Origin: a virus | Direction: 5' to 3' (one strand) | Length of the DNA: 64,000 nucleotides | IMG/VR virus record: IMGVR_UViG_3300007513_000007 | Location: 116,577 to 180,576 of that record | In this document: one piece after another, positions 28,203 through 35,293 of the stretch | Layout of the letters: every line of letters starts with the position of its first letter | How positions within the stretch are numbered: the first letter of the stretch is position 1 | Translations under genes and position numbers: made by a program | The notes under the pieces: model-generated | Database searches by the model: none | Seen by the model: only the letters and a program-made list of their open reading frames with translations | What the model was told of the DNA's origin: nothing

Positions 28203-28988
28203 CTATGCTCGTCGGATGAGAGCCTGTATCGTGCCGACGCCCTGCGTCTCCCCACCACCGGGAGCGATGCTCACCCACAACTCCCCGAAGACGCCGAAAA
28301 TGTCTCCTGGCGAATAGGCGAGCGTGTAGGTGGTGTTGGTTACGTCAACATCCACAATCGGGAAATACTTTTCCGGGGCTGCGTCTGTTCCCACGGAAAC
28401 TGTGGAAGCTGCATCCAGGAACGGCGTGGAGAAGCTCAACCAGATTTCGAGGACTGAATCCCCTGCATCCAATGTAGTGACAGACACAGGAGAGCCAGCG
28501 TTCCACTGGAAAGTAGAAGCCACAGTCTCCACGGTTCCCGTAGGGATGAGTGCTTCAAGCTGTGTGAGGTTGTAGTTCTGCTCGTTGGCCCACCCTTCAA
28601 CATCGACATCCACCGGGATGATTCCAGTAGAGTCCCGCCGCTCTCCTGCGGCTACCAGCTTTAGGGAGGCACGGGTCGTCAGTGCCCGAAGTCGAACGTA
28701 CTGCGTCCCCTCGGATGCTGTGCCTGCGTTCACCACCAGTCGGATCAGGTAGGCTCCCGGCATATCGCAGTTGAAGAATCCTGGAGCCGGGTCAGCAGCG
28801 TTGCCGGAAAACGTCGCCATCGACCCCTCGGGGGCATAAACGATAGTCCAAGCATAGGTAGCTGCCGCGTCGATAGAACTGACGTAGACGTTGTCCCCGG
28901 CCCCTGCAAAGGACAGGTCATCACGGCTGTGCTCATCCACGTCAGTGGCGTGGTCGGCGTTCAGCCAGCTTCGGATTCGTGCTGCCAT
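28203..28988 (-). CDS. Short fibre joining the shared N-terminal and the shared C-terminal domains, 261 aa
   Basis: The ATG at 28988 has GGAG eight bases upstream and is preferred to an adjacent TTG. Residues 43-148 match the N-terminal module of the 937-aa spike point by point (TYAWTIVYAPEGSMATF, GAYLIRLVVNAGTASEG, LVAAGE, EGWANEQNYNLTQLEALI). Residues 155-261 match the tip domain of the proteins at 27532, 20245 and 19663 (VLEIWLSFSTPFLDAASTVS, LWVSIAPGGG, IQALIRRA). This protein is thus the shortest complete attachment-plus-tip fibre in the cluster, and it shows that the two domains work as exchangeable ends. It is the first fibre gene transcribed after the plus-strand island at 29102-30454. 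Confidence 0.85.
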   Translation of the reverse strand: MAARIRSWLNADHATDVDEHSRDDLSFAGAGDNVYVSSIDAAATYAWTIVYAPEGSMATFSGNAADPAPGFFNCDMPGAYLIRLVVNAGTASEGTQYVRLRALTTRASLKLVAAGERRDSTGIIPVDVDVEGWANEQNYNLTQLEALIPTGTVETVASTFQWNAGSPVSVTTLDAGDSVLEIWLSFSTPFLDAASTVSVGTDAAPEKYFPIVDVDVTNTTYTLAYSPGDIFGVFGELWVSIAPGGGETQGVGTIQALIRRA

Positions 28989-29052
28989 CAAGAAGTCTCC
29001 AAAGGAACCCTACCGGCCTGCGGGCATAGGCAAGACACCGGGCGAAGATTTA

Positions 29053-29081
29053 GGGGGTTCCGGTATACCCTCCGAACCGTA
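29053..29081 (+). promoter_or_regulatory. Plus-strand promoter-like element, copy 3 (GGGGGTTCC-N15-CCGTA)
   Basis: GGGGGTTCC at 29053-29061 and CCGTA at 29077-29081 (continuing TAGAG) have the same 15-base spacer as copies at 9591 and 11294. It ends 20 bases before the first plus gene of the four-gene island (29102), leaving a very short leader that holds the ribosome site. Confidence 0.6.
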
Positions 29082-29101
29082 TAGAGAGCATAGGAGGAGT
29101 C

Positions 29102-29326
29102 ATGGCTTCGCAGGCATGTAAATCTTGGAAGGATGGGACGAAGCGTTTTATCCCTCGCTCTCGCGGTCGAGTAGGCCATCAGCGTCAGTTCGGTACTCAT
29201 ATGTCTCGGGCGGCTATGGCTGCCGAAGCGCGTACCGCAGAACGCTCCGCTCGTCGGGCGGGTAAGGTCGCCATCGAGGAAGGGCTGGCAGATTGGGAAG
29301 ATGAAGAAGCCACACCTAACTATTGA
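29102..29326 (+). CDS. Small charged protein of unknown function, 74 aa
   Basis: ATG at 29102 with a strong AGGAGG five bases upstream. The N-terminal two thirds are very basic (WKDGTKRFIPRSRGRVGHQR; AEARTAERSARRAGK) and the last 15 residues acidic (IEEGLADWEDEEATPNY). No family recognised. It is the first gene of a four-gene plus-strand island and overlaps the HNH gene by 26 bases, so the two are probably translationally coupled. It may help, regulate or inhibit the nuclease, but this is only inferred from position. Confidence 0.7.
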   Translation: MASQACKSWKDGTKRFIPRSRGRVGHQRQFGTHMSRAAMAAEARTAERSARRAGKVAIEEGLADWEDEEATPNY

Positions 29327-29738
29327 ACTGGTCCCCCGAGGACAATGGGGGGCTAACCTCCGGTCAGAGCTTCCGAAGGCTGAATGGGACCGTCTACGCA
29401 AGGCGACGTACAAGGCAGCCCACTACCGCTGCGAGATATGCGGAGGTAAGGGTCCCAAGTGGCCCGTCGAGTGCCACGAACGGTGGGACTACAACGAGGA
29501 AACCAAAGTCCAGAAGCTGGTTGGCTTGATTGCCTTGTGTCCCAAGTGCCATGAGGTAAAGCATATCGGAAGAGCGGGGGCTGTCGGAAGAGCACCACAG
29601 GCCGTTGAACACCTCATGGAGATCAACGGCTGGAGTGCTGACGACGCGATGGCCTATGTAGACGGTTGCTTTGAAGTGTGGGCACGACGGTCCCAAGAAG
29701 ACTGGAGCCTTGATTTATCATGGTTGGAGGGTAGCTAA
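29301..29738 (+). CDS. HNH endonuclease, 145 aa
   Basis: The HNH/zinc signature is complete: C44xxC47 (CEIC), then ECHERWDYN with His59, then C80xxCH (LCPKCHEVKH) with H84 and H88. Between them is the family's typical VQKLVGLIAL strand. These residues form a beta-beta-alpha-metal DNA-nicking site in HNH enzymes (family knowledge). There is no DNA-binding repeat domain, so it is the small free-standing phage type. In phages such enzymes act in DNA packaging when next to terminase genes, or as homing or competition nucleases elsewhere. Here it lies in a plus-strand island inside a minus-strand tail operon, far from any terminase, which favours a homing or moron role. The start ATG overlaps the preceding gene and has only a weak GGGAAG ribosome site, consistent with coupling. 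Confidence 0.88.
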   Translation: MKKPHLTIELVPRGQWGANLRSELPKAEWDRLRKATYKAAHYRCEICGGKGPKWPVECHERWDYNEETKVQKLVGLIALCPKCHEVKHIGRAGAVGRAPQAVEHLMEINGWSADDAMAYVDGCFEVWARRSQEDWSLDLSWLEGS

Positions 29739-29740
29739 AC

Positions 29741-29765
29741 CACTTTTCCGGGTAGTATGAAAGTG
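29741..29765. other. Short inverted repeat in the gap before the 68-aa gene
   Basis: CACTTT (29741-29746) and AAAGTG (29760-29765) are separated by 13 bases, followed by a GCCC-ATAA-GGGC mini-hairpin (29766-29777). The 70-base gap 29739-29808 has no recognisable promoter. The repeat could be an operator or an RNA processing site between the HNH gene and the next two plus genes, or chance. Confidence 0.25.
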
Positions 29766-29808
29766 CCCATAAGGGCGACACACACACTACACAGAAAAGG
29801 AGGAAGCT

Positions 29809-30015
29809 ATGCCTTCCCAAACACCAGACGGAACCGCTATTTCAGCCAACCCCTACCAGATGCGGTTCGACCTCCTCCATCTTGCCAAGGACATCCTTGA
29901 GCAGAACGCCCATATGGCCCGAGAGGACAAGTCCAAGGAGCGCAAGACCTACTACACCCTCGATGAAGTCATCGAGACTGCACAAACTCTGAACAAGTTC
30001 GTGTCCAACAAGTAG
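29809..30015 (+). CDS. Small helical protein, 68 aa, resembling conserved small proteins of T4-type phages
   Basis: ATG at 29809 with a strong AGGAGG five bases upstream. The product has an NPYQMRFDLLHLAKDILEQ helix, a charged loop, then YTLDEVIETAQTLNKFV. This plan (NPY..R..LL..AK..L, then Y(S/T).(D/E)E.I..A..L..FV) recalls small conserved proteins of T4-like cyanophages; I state this from memory and have not searched. Probably cytoplasmic and all-helical. Function unknown. It is transcribed with, or just after, the HNH gene. Confidence 0.75.
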   Translation: MPSQTPDGTAISANPYQMRFDLLHLAKDILEQNAHMAREDKSKERKTYYTLDEVIETAQTLNKFVSNK

Positions 30016-30031
30016 GGCGCAGGGGGCGGGA

Positions 30032-30454
30032 GTGTCGGCAAGGTACGCCCAAATCGCCGCGATTATGGACGATAGCCATAACGTGGCCTGCATTTTGAGG
30101 GAACTCGAAAGGCGACAGGTCTCCGAACTGATACTCCCGCCTCTACCCACAAAACAGGGAACAGCCGCGTATGTCGCGATCACTCCAGGGAAGAAGATGC
30201 GACAACCCTGGAATGGGGGTGAACTGGTGGATGCAGATTCCTCTTGGCCGTTGTGCATGGCGATGGAGGTATGGGATAGCGGCGACGGGTGGATGATCAC
30301 CGTGCGCGGAGGTGATGAGGTAGGTCCTTTTGACACAGAGGACGACGCCCACCAGGAAGCGAAAAACCTCCTTGAAGAAGGGGGTGCCTTGTTGCTTCAG
30401 GACTCACCTTGGGACAAAGAGGACCAAAACAGGTTCCCGTTGTCACAGCCCTAA
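30032..30454 (+). CDS. Unknown protein, 140 aa, GTG start
   Basis: GTG at 30032 with AGGGGGCGGGA upstream, 16 bases after the previous stop; a later ATG at 30065 lacks a ribosome site. The first 50 residues are probably helical (IAAIMDDSHNVACILRELER). The middle is beta-rich with many Trp (PWNGG, SSWPL, MEVWDSGDGWMITVRGG). Then GPFDTEDDAHQEAKNLLEEGG forms the strand-helix ending seen in many small phage proteins. No function can be given. It closes the plus-strand island: its TAA stop shares two bases with the TAG stop of the facing baseplate gene, with no terminator between. Confidence 0.7.
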   Translation: MSARYAQIAAIMDDSHNVACILRELERRQVSELILPPLPTKQGTAAYVAITPGKKMRQPWNGGELVDADSSWPLCMAMEVWDSGDGWMITVRGGDEVGPFDTEDDAHQEAKNLLEEGGALLLQDSPWDKEDQNRFPLSQP

Positions 30455-31818
30455 ATGTAGAACTGGTTGGAAACATCCTCTCCGACAACAGGACGAGGCT
30501 TCTGAACGCCCAAACGGTCAACCGTAACCGTGTACGCCTGTGCATCGGAAACTTCCGGGATTCGTCTGTCCAGCTTCAAGGTGCTGGGGGAGATTCGCGC
30601 CTTCGAGCCAGAGGGCCACACTTGATGAGGAACCCCTCCGATGTAGAGGGTACGCCGTTTCCCTATGGGGCCACCCCTGCTCCCGAGTACATCCTGTAAA
30701 CGGTAGCTTCCCTGGTAAGGGCCTGCGTGGATGGTAAGAACCTCCCCGTCCACGCACTTGCCCCAGTCAGCAGTAACGTCAGACACCGTGTTCTTGTCGA
30801 GAACGCGCAGTTTGCCTTCCAGGCCCGTAGGAAAGGTCCTGTACCAAAAAGCGGTGGGCTGCACCTCTACCAGAGGAAACGCCTGCACCGAAGCTACCTG
30901 ATACCTGCCTTTGTTTTCCCCGGACTCGATATGGAACACCGCTCCGGGCCGAATCCCCTCGAAAGAAACCGAGGTGTCGGTGAAAAAGAAACGATTGGAG
31001 AGGACGGTCCCAGTCCCTGAAATGCGCTTGGCACCCAGGCACCACTTCCGCATGTCGTCGTAGTAGTAAGAATCGAGGTCGAGCGAAAGCCCGTTCTCGT
31101 CCGAGGCTATGACCCCAAACGCATCCGTGAAGAGGTAGCTGAACGAGTAAAAGACATGGGCTGGCTTCAAGGCGTAGAGAACTAACTTGGCGTTGTACTC
31201 GTAAAGGAAAGGGTCCAGAGGGAAGCTGTTGTCATTGTCGATCAACACCTCAACCTCGAACTGCTCCTCCAAAGTAAAACCGCCCGTAGGGTCCCGTGGC
31301 GGCGTGTACAGGTACTTTTCGATGATCCGGGCAGTCACGTTTGGATCAATCGCCTCCAGGCCCCCCTTCATGGACTTCTTGGTTGCACCCGCAATCAGCA
31401 GCGAAGCGATCTTCTTCAGGAAGGTCCGGTAAGGAACGTCACCTTCAATCTCGGGAATATCCTTCGTGCGAACAGTCGTGGCTCCCCCCTGCGGAAAAAC
31501 CATCTCCCCAAGGATTTGCCAGAGGACTTCCGGGCGAGTGAAGTCCCACACTACATCCTTGTACTCTTCATTCATCTCGATCTGAAGCGCCGCCAGTTCC
31601 TTTGCCATCGCCTGGAACTGGAGGGTGTACCAAGGCCCGTTAGTGTTGGATACATAGTTGGACGGGAGGATAGCTCTGAAAGTTGCCATGAGGTGCTGGG
31701 TCAGCACGTTGATGTCACGCTCAAATCCCTGGCCTGTCAGCGGGTAAGGGGCTGGGTTTTGAGCCAGGGCAAAAGGAAGATCCGATACCGGGCGATCTCC
31801 ATCATCGTCATCAGACAT
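30451..31818 (-). CDS. Probable baseplate wedge protein at the gpI/gp7 position, 455 aa
   Basis: Acidic start (MSDDDDGDRP), then a helical region with FERDINVLTQHLMATFRAIL, AKELAALQIEMNEEY and ILGEMVFPQGG, followed by beta-rich domains. One (ENKGRYQVASVQAFPLVEV) is a barrel-like module of a kind repeated in the giant protein. The gene follows gp25-like and gp6/J-like genes in the order W-J-I known from P2 and from many contractile tails, so it probably links the wedge to the fibres encoded next. Sequence likeness to gpI itself is not evident, so the call rests mainly on order. It overlaps the J-like gene by eight bases. Confidence 0.6.
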   Translation of the reverse strand: MSDDDDGDRPVSDLPFALAQNPAPYPLTGQGFERDINVLTQHLMATFRAILPSNYVSNTNGPWYTLQFQAMAKELAALQIEMNEEYKDVVWDFTRPEVLWQILGEMVFPQGGATTVRTKDIPEIEGDVPYRTFLKKIASLLIAGATKKSMKGGLEAIDPNVTARIIEKYLYTPPRDPTGGFTLEEQFEVEVLIDNDNSFPLDPFLYEYNAKLVLYALKPAHVFYSFSYLFTDAFGVIASDENGLSLDLDSYYYDDMRKWCLGAKRISGTGTVLSNRFFFTDTSVSFEGIRPGAVFHIESGENKGRYQVASVQAFPLVEVQPTAFWYRTFPTGLEGKLRVLDKNTVSDVTADWGKCVDGEVLTIHAGPYQGSYRLQDVLGSRGGPIGKRRTLYIGGVPHQVWPSGSKARISPSTLKLDRRIPEVSDAQAYTVTVDRLGVQKPRPVVGEDVSNQFYI

Positions 31819-34800
31819 TTTGATCCTCGTCGTAAGTCAGCGTGAGTTCCCCCTGCGAGATGACTGATGTTGGGTTGACCACAATGTTCTTGGGACCCGA
31901 ATCAGGACCAACAATGTAGGTGACAGCATAGGCGTGCTCGGTAGGAGACTCCCCAACAGGAAGGGAGACAAGAAGCCGGTTGGCAGTAAGCTCCACACGG
32001 CGAGCAACTCTTGAATCAGCCGTGGCATACCCTTGCGCGGAAAGGGTTGCATCATCCGAGTAGCCTTGGATGGAGCGCCCCTCGGATCCGATGAGGTACG
32101 CCTGTCCTGAAGCAAGGCCCAAGGTGCTCAACGACTCGGAGCTTTGAAGCAAGCTGATTTCCACCTCGTCCTGGAAGACGCCCTTGAAATCACCCTCGGC
32201 CCCTCCCCCGTCAACCGTGGCCGCCTCCAGTTCTTGGACAACGATGTAGACAACGGACACGTTGGTAGTAAGGGATTGCAGAAGCACAGAATCACTCGAA
32301 GCGTCTGTGGACAAGGCATCTCTTACCACCTGGGACCCCTCCTGACGGAGAAGGGTGGTGAGAGGAACCACAACATATGAAACCCCGGACGTGTTCTCGA
32401 TAAGCTGAATCACGTCCGATTGACGAAGGGGGTTTCCGAGGCGCATGTTGCCGAAAAGGTTGGCGAAGTTCGTTCTCAAGAGAGAGTCAACTTGAGTCCG
32501 GTCCTGTCCTTTCTGAAGGATGACCGAGGCGCTTACGTCAACTGGAACAGGGATGGCTTCTTTTGCCAGGACATCAGCGGTGGCGTGCTTGGAGAAATCC
32601 AAATCCTGCTGTGCCGAAGACACGATGAGGTTGGTGGTGTAGGACACCGTGAAGTTCTCATCATGCGAATACGAGAGCGAAACCGTAGAGCCAGAAGGGA
32701 TGGCACTGTTACTGGTTCGCCGGATACCCAAAGCCTGCGTTTGAGTCCCCGGATCGATGGAGTAGTCAGAAACTCCACTGGGGTCGTCAGGTCCCCGGTA
32801 GATGATGCTCCCGTCTTCGTTGGTGACCACAAGGGTGAAGTAAAGGGCACCCAGCTTTGTGACGTACTCGACATACTGGCCTGTCATGACATGCGTCTCA
32901 TCCGTCACGTCTGTCAGGTCACCCGAAGGGATGAAGTTGCCAGAGCCGTCCTCGTACCCTGTGATGGAGAGGTACGCTTGGGCCAAGGACGAACGGCCTG
33001 TGAAAAGAGGCGCATCCGGGCGAACCAGCTTGTAGGATTCTTCAGGAAGGGTTCCGCTTACCGTCCCAACCACCGAGGTTATGCTTCTCACAGGTTGTCG
33101 AAGCAGAACAAAATCGTTCGCGGAAGCCTTTCGGTAGGCTCCAAGGACAACATCAGTCAGGTCGAGTGCGGGTTGAACAACATCGGTTGAGAGTTGGATG
33201 GTGTCGTAGGAGACGACCTCCACACCCGTTAGATCAAACACCTCCCCTGTTGAGATGTTCCGTAGCTCATACCCCAAATCAGGGTAGTCCAGCATCGCCG
33301 CTATGGGGGAGGAAGACGAAAGCGACGGATCCACAGCCCGGAAGGTGTAGTCGGAGGAGCTTCCGAGAACTTCAAACTGAATGTCCTGGAAAATCTCGAA
33401 AGAGAAGGCAAAGATGTCGGTGACGCTGGCGGTGTTCTCGCCCTGGACCCAAACATCCACCTTCCCCCCGTGATGCTTTCCGTCTGTTCCTATGTCTCGC
33501 TGCATCAGAGGGTCGCCTGCGGCTACCACCTCTGCCTTCAGAACACCTGCGGTGTCCGCTGCGGTCTGGAGGTAGCCCTGCGCGGTTCCTGAATCAACAG
33601 AGGCGAGGGCCGACAGAACTCGGGTTGTGAAGGCAAGGTTTGACTCCAAGTCCTCACCTCCGAACGCCGCTCCAGAGTTCGTGCATCCGATCTGCTGGTC
33701 TGCCGTAAGGTTGGTGACGAGTTGGTTGATCTGTCCCGCACCCACGTTTCCATTAGAACCCACCTGGGAGCATCGCACCGGCACCTCAATCTCGTACCGC
33801 CCCTTGGTGGGGTTGTAGGTGCTGGCAAGGTTTCCGAGGTCGATGGTTCCAGAACGGGTCGTTGCAAAGGTGGATGCACCACCCATGACCTGTGTTCCGA
33901 TAGGAATGACCACCGAGGTAGTTGGTCGAGCCTTGACGTAAAAGGTGACCTCTGTGCGAGCCGCCTTACCAGTACGTCTTTTCATCCCGTAGTTCGACCC
34001 GTAAGCATCAAAAGTGCTGTCGATCAGGTCTTGTACCTGTACATCGGTGGTGTAGTACAAAGCCTGCTTCAAGCCCCTCTTGTACCCAGAGTGTGGGACC
34101 GGGATGGAAGTGCCTACCCCTTGAGGGTCGTCTACCTGGAGCATGAGAAGGGGGGTTCGGGCACGATGGTAGAAGTCCAACAAGAACCGCATACGCTCTG
34201 CTTCAGAAGCAAACGGGTCGATCACCGTGTCACGGAGAACGGAGCCTGCTTCCACACGGAGTTGGGGGTTGGTCCTGAAAATGTTGGTGATGAAGTCCGT
34301 GATGATGTTCTTCTTGGAAGGCGCGGGCAGGCTGATCATCGCCCCCGTCACCTTCAAGGGTCGTCCCACAACCTCTTCGGAAAGAGTGGACTCGTACTGT
34401 AGGTTGCGGAGAGGGTCGTAGTAGACGGCACTTACCGCGTAGTAGAGCGGATCTTCAAAGGGGATAGCGGAGAAAGCAGCGATTCGTACTGTCGCAGGGT
34501 CACTGGTGGGGCTGCCTGATCGACTATGGTTGAACGAATATCGAGTGGCCTCACGAATGGTGGAGTAGGTTCCGGTGAACAGGATGTCGCGAGCTATCTC
34601 GGGAACCTCAACCGTTTCGTCGTAGTCAAGTTGTTCAACTGTGCCGTCCTTATCAACCTGAACGCTAACGGTCTGGACATAGAGGGGGTCAGCCACAGGG
34701 GTTCCGTTATTATCCACCGCGATCTTCGAGTTCACCGTGAAAGACGCAAAGGCATCCTCCTCTTCTTCCACAACCCCGTCGGCTACAAGGTCTACGTTGA

Positions 34801-35293
34801 TGCGGCTGTACCCCGTGCCGCCCCCGCCAGGGGAAGCCGAGGCATAGAAGTTCATCCCCTGGAAACCCACAACGTCTTCGTCCACCTCTGCCGAAATCTC
34901 AACGTAGTAGTTGTTCTGGGTGATCCTTATGTTGGTGGGGGAAGAAGCAACCACACCAACATCCCTGTCCGAAGACAGCGTGATCAAGGCTTCGATTTCA
35001 GTCGTCACGGAGCCGTTCGAGAGGATTCCTCGAATCAAGACGGTGTTCACCCCGCTCCTCAACAACAAACCATCCGGCTCATAAGAGGGGTTAGGGATAG
35101 TCCACTGGTGACCTGTCAGAAGCACAAGGGAAGGGTCAGACGAATAGCCGCTCCCGTTGACAGACACCTGAACATCAACGGTTGTGGTGGGCATCGTGCC
35201 CCGGAGGAACTGCCGGTCAATGGTGGTCGAGTACCGAAGGCTCTCCGCAGGCACCCCATCAGGGCCAACAATCAATGGTTTTGTTTGTGCCAT
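31811..35293 (-). CDS. Baseplate wedge protein, gp6/gpJ family, with a long N-terminal extension, 1160 aa
   Basis: Forms the ring of the baseplate that closes the wedges around the hub (family knowledge). The core begins near residue 325 with IITDFITNIFRTNPQLRVEA and AGSVLRDTVIDPFASEAERM, the usual start of gp6/J proteins. It continues with the core motifs IPIGTQVMGGASTFATT (464-480) and GSNGNVGAGQINQLV (512-526), then GGEDLESNLAFTTRVL (545-560) and a helical segment to about 590. The first 325 residues are an extra beta-rich region with Ig-like strands (VDVQVSVNGSGY; VNTVLIRGILSNGSV), absent from short J proteins. Residues beyond about 800 add more beta domains. The ATG overlaps the stop of the gp25-like gene by one base (TGATG), and the stop overlaps the next gene by eight. 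Confidence 0.9.
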   Translation of the reverse strand: MAQTKPLIVGPDGVPAESLRYSTTIDRQFLRGTMPTTTVDVQVSVNGSGYSSDPSLVLLTGHQWTIPNPSYEPDGLLLRSGVNTVLIRGILSNGSVTTEIEALITLSSDRDVGVVASSPTNIRITQNNYYVEISAEVDEDVVGFQGMNFYASASPGGGGTGYSRINVDLVADGVVEEEEDAFASFTVNSKIAVDNNGTPVADPLYVQTVSVQVDKDGTVEQLDYDETVEVPEIARDILFTGTYSTIREATRYSFNHSRSGSPTSDPATVRIAAFSAIPFEDPLYYAVSAVYYDPLRNLQYESTLSEEVVGRPLKVTGAMISLPAPSKKNIITDFITNIFRTNPQLRVEAGSVLRDTVIDPFASEAERMRFLLDFYHRARTPLLMLQVDDPQGVGTSIPVPHSGYKRGLKQALYYTTDVQVQDLIDSTFDAYGSNYGMKRRTGKAARTEVTFYVKARPTTSVVIPIGTQVMGGASTFATTRSGTIDLGNLASTYNPTKGRYEIEVPVRCSQVGSNGNVGAGQINQLVTNLTADQQIGCTNSGAAFGGEDLESNLAFTTRVLSALASVDSGTAQGYLQTAADTAGVLKAEVVAAGDPLMQRDIGTDGKHHGGKVDVWVQGENTASVTDIFAFSFEIFQDIQFEVLGSSSDYTFRAVDPSLSSSSPIAAMLDYPDLGYELRNISTGEVFDLTGVEVVSYDTIQLSTDVVQPALDLTDVVLGAYRKASANDFVLLRQPVRSITSVVGTVSGTLPEESYKLVRPDAPLFTGRSSLAQAYLSITGYEDGSGNFIPSGDLTDVTDETHVMTGQYVEYVTKLGALYFTLVVTNEDGSIIYRGPDDPSGVSDYSIDPGTQTQALGIRRTSNSAIPSGSTVSLSYSHDENFTVSYTTNLIVSSAQQDLDFSKHATADVLAKEAIPVPVDVSASVILQKGQDRTQVDSLLRTNFANLFGNMRLGNPLRQSDVIQLIENTSGVSYVVVPLTTLLRQEGSQVVRDALSTDASSDSVLLQSLTTNVSVVYIVVQELEAATVDGGGAEGDFKGVFQDEVEISLLQSSESLSTLGLASGQAYLIGSEGRSIQGYSDDATLSAQGYATADSRVARRVELTANRLLVSLPVGESPTEHAYAVTYIVGPDSGPKNIVVNPTSVISQGELTLTYDEDQNV

